From Jacaranda mimosifolia (taxonomy: Eukaryota > Streptophyta > Magnoliopsida > Lamiales > Bignoniaceae): a stretch of 64,000 nucleotides of DNA. Numbering within the stretch: the first letter of the stretch is position 1; each line of letters begins with the position of its first letter. The translations under genes were made by a program, and so were the position numbers. The notes beneath the pieces are model-generated. The model saw only the letters and a list, made by a program, of their open reading frames with translations. It was not told the origin of the DNA and ran no database searches. This document shows positions 28,347 to 39,900 of the stretch, in pieces. Location of the stretch: contig CM032122.1 in assembly GCA_018894105.1 (NCBI GenBank), positions 34,503,404 to 34,567,403 on the forward strand. Direction: 5' to 3'.

Positions 28347-30898
28347 ATGTCTTCATCAAAAGAAGAATACTCCGATCCCGATTCCGACGATGGGTTCAAC
28401 GAAGATATGGAAGCGCTAAAAAGGGCTTGCCAATTAACGGGGCAAAATCCTATCGACCACCAGCGTCAACTGCCATCCACCAGCGGCCCCACCGCTAATG
28501 GCGTTGCCATTGGAAGTGCCTCGTCGGAGGCGGAATCAGAAGGAGAGGGAGAAGATGACCTTCAATTGGTCCGCAGTATTCAGAAACGCTTTGCCGTTTC
28601 GATGGATATGGAGGATGAACATCTGACGAAGAAGCCTTTGTGTTGGCTGCTGCCTGACTGGTCTGATAGCGAGGATTGTGGGGATGATTATGAGACACTC
28701 CGAGCTATTCAGCAGCGTTTTGCCGCCTATAATGATGGTATATGCTGTCCTCCGCGCGCCCCCACCCCCCCTGTTGAACCCATCCGTTTATTTATTTTCT
28801 ATTGATTTTGTGCTTGATACTTGTTAGTATGAAATTGGAATTTGGATTTTGAATAGGGTTATGTTGATTTAGATTCTACAACTCGAAGGTCGCTGCCTAT
28901 TGTAAGATTTCACTTTAATTTGGTATGAAGGCAGAAAGTTACTGTGTTGAATGTAGAATCTCTTTGTCCAAAACTTGTCTGAAACTCATTCCAATTTGGA
29001 AAAACTAGTGATAGGCTTAGATATTTTTGCAATGTTTAAAAATTGTTACTGTTCCCTTTTCTATGAAAAGGCTTATGTGAGACTATATTGGTTGTGACTT
29101 GTAGCATCTTGATTTTGCATAATTGGATACAGGAGGCTTGAAAGACAATGTGGAGGAACTGTTGCATAGACCTGTGCAGGTGGGTGGTACTATCATAGAT
29201 TCGGAAAAGGAATCTTCCAATAGCTTTGTTGAGAGAACTAATGCTCGAGAAGGGTTTCTCAATTGTGTAGATACAAGTGAGCCTACTGGGATGAAATCAG
29301 AAGCATGTGATGATGCTAGTGGAAGACAGCCTTCTGATTTAGTCGAATGGAATGGAACAGGTATTGATGATGTGGCTGGATTGCCACCCCAAGGCACTCA
29401 CTTCCCAGAGTCTGCCCTGGCATTTGTGGATGCTATAAAAAAGAATAGATCTTGCCAGAAACTTATAAGAAGTAAGATGATGCAAATGGAAGCCAGGATT
29501 GAAGAACTCAATAAGTTGATGGAACGTGTCAAAATCCTGAAAGACTTTCAGGTTGCTTGCAAAAAGAGGACTGGGCGAGCCTTGTCACAAAAAAGGGATG
29601 CTCGGGTGCAGTTAATATCAGTGCCAAAACTAAGGGCAAACATGAAGGTTTTTTATCCTCTTTGTCACTATTCTCTTTATTGGAACTTCATATGTGTTTG
29701 TAATTTTATGATTCTTGGGTACCATTTTTATTATACGTTTATTTTTTTCTTTTGGGGTGCGTATTTAGTGGGCAGGATGACATAAGTCTTTGGGAGTTTA
29801 GTTGTTTCTCAGCAGTAATAGTTTGTGTTGGCCAATTAGTTGCTGGTTATATTCGTCAGCTCATGGCTTTATGAGGTGGATAATGGTTAACATCCGAGTT
29901 TACTATGAATTAGCTAATATCTACAATTCTGAATGTTAAATGAAATTGTAATGGCTATTATTATTTACTTTATTTCGATGCTCAAACAAAATCGCCACTC
30001 CTGCAGTTCAGTGAGAAGAAGATCCCTGCTGTATATAGGGGTCCTCCCGAGAATTTACATGTTGCTAAATATAAGGAGGCGTTGGCAACATTTGCTGTCT
30101 CTGTTAGTCGGGAGAAGTGGTCAAAGGAAGAGAGAGAAAATCTTGTAAAGGGTGTGAAACAACAGTTTCAGGGAATGTTGCTTCAGCGATCTGTTGATCT
30201 TCTCAGGTATGATTCTGCTGGAGTGTGTTGGATTTTCACGTCGGCGAAACATGGACATGTTTGTTTATGTTGAATGTTTCCACGGGTTGTTTGAAAGCAT
30301 GAACTTTTTCATTGCGTGGTCTGAGGAACTAATACTAAATGAAGCAAGAGTTCGGTTATTCTAAAAATTTTCTGCTCTAGGCATACAATCTTGACACAGA
30401 AGCTTATTAGATCCTAAAAGTGATGCTCTTAAAGATTATATACACAACATGATGTATGTTTGGAATTACCCGCATTGTCAAAATGAAAAAAAAAAAAAAG
30501 AAGAAGAAAAATGCATTTCATTCCTTTTCATCAAATACTACTCAATACGTAAGTTATTGTAGTATTATTCCCTTGAGGTTTTTAGTGTTAAACTTTATGA
30601 ATTTTTAAACAATCAAAATTATACACGTGGAAAAAAAAAAAAAAAAAATTGCTAAAAGAAAGTTATCATGTAGTTATTCTCAGCAAAGTGATAGTAGTTA
30701 TAATTTTGTTAAGATGGAATGTTACATTTCTCTGTAATTGCAAGTTTCTTGAGTCACTTGATCTCTGCACACACAGTAGAGGTGTTCATTAAGTCATACT
30801 GCCAAACGTCACCGAACTTAAATGAATTTTGGCACACCATTTTGAATAACTGGTTATTGAGCCAACTAACAGGTTTGGGTGGAAATCTGATGGAGCAA

Positions 30899-30942
<44 letters not shown>

Positions 30943-33900
30943 TCCTTTCTATAGGTAACTAAATTTAAAATTATAAAAAAAAAAAAAAAAAGTAGCAATA
31001 TGTATATGTATGTGTATGTAGACTAATTCAGTAAGGGATGGTAAAATGATGTAAAAAGTCAAATTGAACTGAAACTTGGAACTTGACAAATTGGTATGGA
31101 ATATCTTGCTGAATATTGATTTGCTATTTGTTTTTTTGTCGAATTTCTGCTTTTGGCCAGTTTACCATCTGCAATCACCCCCAACCCCTTGTGCATTGCA
31201 TTCTTCATTTCTTGTCTGTACTCTCTCTTCTTTATCTTTTGGATATCAATGCGTATTCTTTGCAGCTAACTCTGTTTATGAATTGCTTTAGTAACATCTA
31301 TGGCTATTGAAATAGGATTTTAATTTCTTTTCCTCGCAAATTTTCTTTATGAAACTGGAATGCATTTCCAAAATGTAGTTATCACCCAAAAGTACCTCCA
31401 TTCTGGTCCAATTTCTGATGGTGGCTGGAGGTTGGGGGTGACAAGGAGGGATGTTGGTCGGGAAGGGGGTATGCAAAGCAGGACAGTTAGTGATGGATGT
31501 TAGTATGGTATCAGTGGTTAAGAATGAGATAGGGACTGTAAACTTGGTGGTGTTGCTGAAAGCAATTGGTGAAAGTAAACAATTCCCTGGTGAAGGCGAA
31601 ATGGAATGTGCTGTTCTTATTTATGTAAAAACATGCTATGATACACCTTTTACAGCTTTACGGTATCTGAAATAGAAATTGTACTGTCATCTCTTTGTAT
31701 GCCGAAACAACTATTCAATATGCTATGGGAACTTTTCCTAGAAAAATCTAGTTAATCTGGTTGCCCCTAAAGTGCATGATTTGGAAGTTTGTAGTAATTT
31801 AGTCCTAAGCACATAACATAGATGCAGATGGCAGCTCACGGTTGCCGTTTGGAAGAACAAAAGGTTGCAGCATTCCACTTGGAAATAGAAGCATGCAGCA
31901 TCGTTTTAGAAGAGATTTTTCTTATGAGGTTGAACATCAGATTTCTCCTGTTAATATTTCAAGTGTACTGATATATTACTAATTTAATGGGAAGTATGAA
32001 CATTTACACTAATTGAATTGAACTTACAACCTCCATAACTATCTCTAAGTTTTAAGTTCAAGTAATTCAGGAAATTTTACCTGTGTTATTATACCCATGG
32101 CTCACTTACCATCGATTTAGTATTAGGTGAAAGAGATATTAATAGACATTCCTTGCATCTGCTTATCTTTGGGTAAGACTTAGCTGTAACATTTAATGAA
32201 ACTACTTTGAAAGCTATGCCGTCTTGTAAAGTTTTTGTACGACCTGTAGGATAAGTGTCATCTGAAAAGAGTGCATACTTCATTTTGCTTGATGGTTATT
32301 CACCTACACATGCATAACGGTAGTGGTGTGTAAAAGCCCTGGGCTGGTCCTTTGCCTCAAAGTACCTTTGCAGCAAAGTAGTGCTTTTTACAACCCTGAA
32401 AGTATAGATAATGGTATGGTTATCAGTGGTCTATAAACCTAAATAATCCAATTTGATTCTAATGATGCATGCCAAAAGCATTGAATTGGTGATAAAGAAT
32501 GCTAAGCAGCAGGTTAAGCCTTGCATCTGCCCTGGTTGCTGTAAGTTGTATGACATAGTTACCGCTCTAACATAGAACAGGTCTTAAAAACAAGAAACTA
32601 TTGTATCATCAAGTATCACTATATTTAAAGTAGCTTATGTCTCCTCTGAAAGCTAGCCTGAGCAGTGCCTTCAGGGCATTGCATGTGATTGTCCACATCT
32701 TGGTTTTTCTTCTATAATTACGCAAAGATCCCCAGCTCTATACTAGCTGAAATTCTGCCCACTAAATAGTCAAAATAGGAGTTTAACCCTTTGGATGAAC
32801 TAAATCTTGACTTTGTATTATCTGATGCAGAACTTCACAAACAACCATAATAGTCATAAGTTTTCTAAGTAGTCTGCAAACTTGTCACTTAACTCGATTA
32901 CCAATTGTAATTTTAAAGGAGCATATACTGCACATTCGTCATTTCATATCGTGTACTCCAAATATATATTGTTACGTGTAAATTTTAAAAGATAGGATTC
33001 ATAACAGCCACTACAAAAATCATCTGCCATTTGCTTGATAAATCTAACAGAAGGGTTCTACTGAAACAAAGTTTAACAAATAAAAATTAATTACCTAAAA
33101 ATATATATGACTGAACCAAATGATGTAAGTATTCATCTTAATACAGATACAATAAAAAAGAAACATTAAATCAAGTATTGTTAACATAAAAAAAGCATTC
33201 CAAATGATTAATTTTTAGTATGCATATGGATTTGGAAGCAAGTATATTATGCTCAACTGATGGTGAGGATGCACACTGCCACTACCCTGATCATGGAACG
33301 GAAGTTTTTATATTCATAAAGTATTCACGCATTTGAATTACCATGTTTTCTTGAAATGAGAAATTCAATTGTTAAGGTTGTGCTAGCAAACAGTTAATTT
33401 TGTTTATTACTTTTCTTGTTCATCCTTGTTTATTTTATACACGTCAGCATCCCTGTGTCTTTATGTCTATATTGGTTAGTGAAAAGTGGCTGCATATGGC
33501 CCCCTATCCTTGTGTGATGATGATGTAGGAGTATGAATATGAATATCAGGAGGAATGATTATTGGTATTTATGTTTTTGCAACTCACACACACACACACA
33601 CGCTTCTATCAAAAAAAGAAAAACATCACACACACACACATATCACAGCAGGAGTGTTGTTGCCATTCAAGATTTGGGAATCTAGGTTCATTATTTGGGT
33701 ATTGGTATGACAAATTGTTCTAGGGAGTAGTCGAAGTTGGGCCTTGTAACATTTATTGCCCTTTATCATAAGGGGGGTGGAAGTGCAAGGAAATCTGGGA
33801 CAGCTTAAACTGTTCTGAGTCAAAGAGAAGGGGAGAATTGTTCTGGAACTGTTATGGAGTATGAGAGTAGTATAATAACCACTTAACTTTTTGCCCTTGC

Positions 33901-36900
33901 AAGTTATTGCTTTCTCTTGGCTTCTGACATTTTTCTTGCAAATAATATAGTTGCACTTGATTTTTTGAACATCTTGAGTCCAGTCTTATTCAGCCTGTTG
34001 TTTGTTTGCAGTGAGGCAGATGGATCTTATGATTCTACTAATGTTGACAGCATCATTGTGTCAATTAAAGATCTTGACATCACACCTGAGAAAATAAGAT
34101 TATTCTTGCCTAAGGTCAACTGGGAGCAGCTTGCTGCTATGTATGTTCCTGGCCGCACTGGTGCAGAATGTCAAGCTAGGTGAGTTGGGACCTTGTCCTA
34201 AATAAATGATGCTTTTTAGCTGCAAATATTATATACTGTTTTGCTTAAAGCTAGAATTGATTGAATACAGATTTAGTGTTTAATTGGTCAAAGCTATCAA
34301 ATATCTTAATAAATAATTTGGGGTGGTGTCACAGAACTATGTTTTGGAAATGAAACTTCTTTCTTATTTACATATTGATGTGGAAATTGTTGTAATGTTT
34401 GTTAGTTGGCATCCACATGTGGTAATACTGGTGGGTTACTGTGCTTGTTAAGTATTGGATGTCAGCCTTTTTTTCACCAATGGAGGCACTGCAACAATAA
34501 AAGAAATATCTAAACTCAAAGTGCCCTTCTTGCATGATTGTTGGGTGTTGAAGTAAAAAATAGAACTTTTTAACTTAGTAATGCAAGTGTTCCTAATTGT
34601 TTATAGTGCTGCAGACTGTTTGATCAGTGAAAACATTTACAATGGGCATAATGTGCTCTTAGCTTTCACGCGCTGCATACTCTCACTTGCAGGTTTCTGA
34701 ACTGTGAAGACCCATTAATCAATCACAATACATGGACTGCAATGGAGGACAAGAATCTGTTGCATATTGTACAACAGAAGGGATTAAGTAACTGGATAGA
34801 CATTGCTGCATCACTGGGAACAAATAGGACCCCTTTTCAGTGCTTAGCACGCTATCAAAGGAGTCTTAATGCTTCAATCCTGAAAAGAGAGTGGACCAAG
34901 GAGGAGGATAACCAACTTCGTGCTGCTGTAGAAACTTATGGTGAGAGTAATTGGCAGCTCGTCGCTTCTGTGATGGAAGGAAGAACCGGTACCCAGTGCT
35001 CTAACAGGTCAGTTTACATGCTACACATTTAGTTTTGACTTTTAAGCAGCTGTGAATTGAGTAGAAAACCCATTAGGATTTAAAGCTTATATTTCTTTTG
35101 CAACCATGAGGATTTAAAGCATAGTAGTCTTCTGCTTAGAGAAAAACCTGTGACCTTTTCCCTTTTTTTTTTTTTTTTTAAATATCAGTTTTTGATTTTG
35201 GAAGCTAGCTTTTTGCATATTGCAGTCCTGAGTAGTAGCATGTCTTGCCCTTTAGGTGTGGTGAGAAAAGTTACTATTAGTTAGTAGCGGATGCTGGATT
35301 TAAGGATAAGGCAGTCGCCTAATCTCAAGTAGAAAAAACAAACTTATTTTAACCAAGTAATATATAGAGGCTGATTTAAAAGGTGCAATTAAAAAAAAGT
35401 GATAAGTATCATACAAAGTGATTACTTCATTAGGTGGTCGCCTAATGAAGTTACTTTCCCTTTTTTATTGAAATATAAGTCAATTGTTTTACTGATCATC
35501 ATTACCTTCTAAAATAACCAAACAATGTATAATGAATAATAGTAACACCTCTTGGACACATGCATGGTAATGGTTAAACATGTAAACTTTTAATAGTTAA
35601 TCAGAGATAATTAATTTAACAATTAAAATAGAAAAATAACTGTACTTGTTTTGTTCAATAAATTCTTGCAAATGACACAATAAGTCTGCCAGAATTGTTC
35701 TTGGGGCAGCCGAGCCTCTGAAATACTGTATCTATATATTGGTTAATTCTAGCCCAAATGTCTTGTATTTATTCCAAGCCATAGTTGTTAAGAGCGCAAG
35801 GCGCGCTATAGCGCAAAGGTCTCTTGGGGCTATAGCGCATAGCGCAGCGCGAAGCGCGCGCTTTGTTGCAGTATAGCGCAACGTATGAAAATTATCTTCA
35901 TTTTCTATGACATAGTTATATACCAAGAATGTTCATAAATTCAAACAATTATAGAACATAAAAACTACTAAATATTAGAAACTAATAATTAAAAAAAAAA
36001 ACTCAAGTAGTTCAACAATCTCAAACAAACAAGTTCAAATTAAAGTTTTATAACAAGTTTAATCATCATCTTCAAACTCTTCCTCCCCACTCAACTCTTC
36101 TGGTCCATCACCACTAGAACAAGACTTATAACCCTCATTATCCTTTTCTTCTTCCTCCTCTTCAGTGTCATCAAAAATCATATCATCTTCTTCTTCATCT
36201 ATAATACGCAATGTCGATGAAGAAGTTAACTTTTCTTTTCCCTTTGCTTGCATTTTCTCCTTGCCTTTGGAAGTAGTTGCCTTAGGCTTAACTTTGCTTG
36301 GCCTTCTCAATAAATCACTTTTAGATCGAGAAGCTCGAGATCTAAAAGTGTAGGCACCTTCATTAACTCCAGTGGCATCTGCAACATCACCCCATGTTAA
36401 ATCATCATCACCAAACACCCGAATATCATCCTCATCCTCATCCTCATCCTCATCCTCATCCTCATCCATCCTCCCCACCAACCATTCATTTTCATCATCC
36501 ACAGAATCCAAGATGATTGGATCAATGGAGTCGCGCTTGTCATATCGACGAAGCAAAGACCGATTGTACTTGATGTAAACTAAATCATTCAAGCGTTGTT
36601 GTGCCAATCGGTTTCTTTTCTTGGAATGAAGCTGTGGAAAAAGTCATACACCGTAAATTATTAACACAAAAAGTTATAATAAATTAATAAGTAAATAATT
36701 TTAGAAAATATTTTGAACTTACATGTTCAAAAACACTCCAATTTCGTTCACAGCCGGACGAGCTGCAAGTAAGACTAAGAATTTTGATGGCAAGTTTTTG
36801 TAAATTTGGTGTTGAAGATCCAAATGAACCCCACCATTCAGCTAGCAATCATTAAAAAAAAAAAAAAAACATAAAGTTAGTAAAGTTGCATAGAAATTAG

Positions 36901-39900
36901 AATATAGATAATTATAACCTATTGCATTCACATATTACCTGGTGCTAGCAACTTTCTTTGCCTCTTTGCCATAGCTAAGGAAAAAGTTCCTTCAGCTTTC
37001 TTGTAAATTATGAGCTCATGAGCAATGGCATCTTGTGCAGAAGTATCCTTCACCAATCTATCTATGCAACCATACAAACCCGACTTGACTTCGGTATCTT
37101 GTTCAATCTTCTCATTATCATAAAAGAAGTACGGGTTCAAGTAATAACCGGCCGCATGCAATGGTTGGTGAAGTTGACAATTCCATCTTCGATCAATAAT
37201 ATCAAAAATTTCACTATACCTTTCTTCACTCTTCCCAAACGCAAGGGCAATCTTCTCTTTAGCACTATCCATTGCCTCATAAATATAACCCATCGGAGGT
37301 TTTTTCTCTCCATCAACCAATCGAATAACTTCAATTAGAGGGCCGGCAAGCTTCATTGCATAAGTTACATGCCTCCAAAATCCAGTCATCAAGATAATTT
37401 TGGCTACATTTTTGCCTGCTTGCTCCTTTGAAAACTTGCTCTTGTTCCATTCATCCGAAGTGAACATCTTCCTCAAATTTGATTTTTGCTTATGAAAGCT
37501 CCTCAATGTCAAGAAAGCAGTTGCAAAGCGAGTCTTTGCAGGCCTAACCATTTCCTTTTGACCTGTAAATTCCCTCATCATGTTCAACACCTGGGTTCGA
37601 TTGTAGATGTAGCCATTGACTGTTATTGCCCTTTCAAGCATTCTCTTCAAATCAGGTATCTTAAATATATCTTCTTACATCAAATCCAAGCAATGTGTAG
37701 CACATGGAGACCAATACAAGTGTTTATATTTCTCCATCAACTTCTCTCCGGCTAGAACATTTGAACTTGCACTGTCGGTGACAATTTGAACTACATTTTC
37801 CTCTCTAATACGCTGCACAAAGTCATCTAACAACTCAAACATCTTCTCACCTGTGTGTGAGTAGCTGGATGCATCCACAGATTCTATGAACATACTTCCT
37901 CTTGGAGTGTTCACCAAGAAATTAATCAAAGATCTCCCTTTTCTATCTCTCCAACCATCAGCCATTAAAGTACAACCAAATTTCGCCATCTCTTCCTCAT
38001 GCTTTTTCAAAATATTCTTTGTGTGCTCCACCTCTTTCTTCAAAGAAGTAACTCTTGCCTCGTGATAAGTTGGAGGTTTCATTCCCGTGCCATGTTGCCC
38101 AATTGCTTCAATCATAGGCGCAAAGCTATCATAATTAACTGCATTGAATGATATACCGGCATCATACATCCACCTAGCAAACTTTTGGACTGCATTGCCC
38201 CTCAATTTCTTTTTTGTTTCATTGAATTGAGAAGCACTTTCACCTTTCTTTCTCTCCTTGACTACTTCATCGGCATCTTTTGTGAAAAACCAATCAATCG
38301 GCCCCATTTGCTTTAATTTTTTGGCCGGCATAGATGTTGATGGATTCGACCCGTGACTAGAAAGTGAACCCATGGACCTCTTCACAATTGATTGCACCTC
38401 CACATCTTCTTCATCTTGTTCTTCCAATTCTTGATCGGCAATGTCATCAAAATGAGGTATTTTATCAATTGTGTTCTTCACCTTTTGCTTCTCTTCTAAA
38501 TGTTCTTTTATTTCTTGCTTAATACATTCTGGTACTTTCTTACACGCTGCGGCATTTCTATATCCCCCCACAAGATGTTGTTTATGCCTCGATATCCCTC
38601 CTTTTGTCACTTTATTGCAATAGTTGCACCTTATACCTTCATTGATGTTGTTTGGATTAACCAAACTCCCGTGATTCCATCCGGGATCCTTTCGATTTGT
38701 TGCCATTATAATTTATACAATTTATACTACCTGCTGAAATTTGAAATTGAAGAACTTTCAGCATAATATTCTTCATATTTCATCATATGCTCATCAAAAA
38801 CTTCACTATAATTAACTTATTTTAACAACTTCAACATGCAAATAATAAAAAGAATAAAAATCAGCTATTACAAATCTGTTCCACTTCCACAGACTGAAAA
38901 GAGAAACAAAAAAAAAAAAAAAAAAAAAATTTGGAACAGAAGAACAGAACAGGCTGAAACTGAAGTTACTGAACTGCTGAAGCACAGACTGTTCAGAGAA
39001 AAAAAATAAAAAATATATTGGAACAGAACAAACTGAAGCAGAAAAATAAGAAAACTTCAAACACATAGTCACATGCACTATAAAATAGTTGAAGCAAGAA
39101 GAAAGAAGTGGAAGAAAATGGGGAAAATGAAAAAAAAATGGAAGAGAAGAGGAAATAAGAGAGAAGGAAAAAGAGAGAAAAGCAAAAAAAAACTAACCTG
39201 GCGGCTGCAGGGGCGGTGGCCGGCAGCAGCGGGGGGGCGGGCGGCGGCGGCGGGCGGCTGTAATGGTTGCAGTGGCAGAAGTGGGTGTGTGGGGAGTGAC
39301 CGAGTGAGACAGAAAATGAAAGACAGAAAACTGAAGACAGTAAAAAAAAAAGCCCTAACCTACCCACTTAAACCCCCAAAACACACATGCCCCTGCCTCA
39401 GCAACAAGGCGCGCGCCTTGCGCCTTGCGCTATAGCTCCGATAGCGCGCTGAGGCGCGCGCCTCAGCGCACTTCGGAGCGCAGGGCGCTGCGAGGCGCAA
39501 GGGCTGCGCCTCGCTGCGGCGCCTTTTATAAGTATGTTCCAAGCCAGCCAGAAGGATAATCAATAAATTTACCATGTGATTGAGGTATAGTATCAATCAT
39601 ATTGCAAATGCAATAACACTTGTCATGTGATTAGTTGGGTTGTGTATGTGCATATGTGTGTGGTATGAAGATGTACTAATAGGAAAAATTGGGTTGCGCG
39701 TTTGCATGTGTGTGTAGTGTGAAGATAACTAAGTGCCTGCCCTAAAAGGAAAAAGGGCATTACTTAACCAAGGTTTCCCTTGTTCAATATATAACTTGCA
39801 GGAATTCAAGTTTAAAAATGGCCATTCTTTATGGTTGACAGATAATTCATTAAGTTAATTAAACAGAAAATTAAAGTTGACCTAGGGGATCCTTATTCTC

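Larger units (their letters stand above)
35780..39536 (-). mobile_element. Near-complete hAT transposon, 3757 bp, in intron 5 of the SNAPC4-like gene
   Basis: A perfect 8-bp duplication TTCCAAGC flanks it (35772-35779 and 39537-39544). Ends are CATAGTTGTTAAGAGCGC and the inverse of CATACTTATAAAAGGCGC, matching at 13 of 18 bases. Subterminal zones (35797-35882 and 39405-39525) are dense in GCGC, AGCGC and TATAGCGC words, as expected for transposase-binding repeats. The transposase gene runs on the minus strand, opposite to the host gene. An old but recognisable insertion; mobility is unlikely without another transposase source. Confidence 0.92.

Noticed and set aside
36372..36578. Ser-rich open frame on the plus strand
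   Set aside because: It is the antisense shadow of the Asp-Glu hexanucleotide run in the hAT transposase.
39393..39530. GC-rich patch as a CpG island or promoter
   Set aside because: It is the subterminal zone of the hAT element, mirrored at 35780-35882 and bounded by the target duplication.
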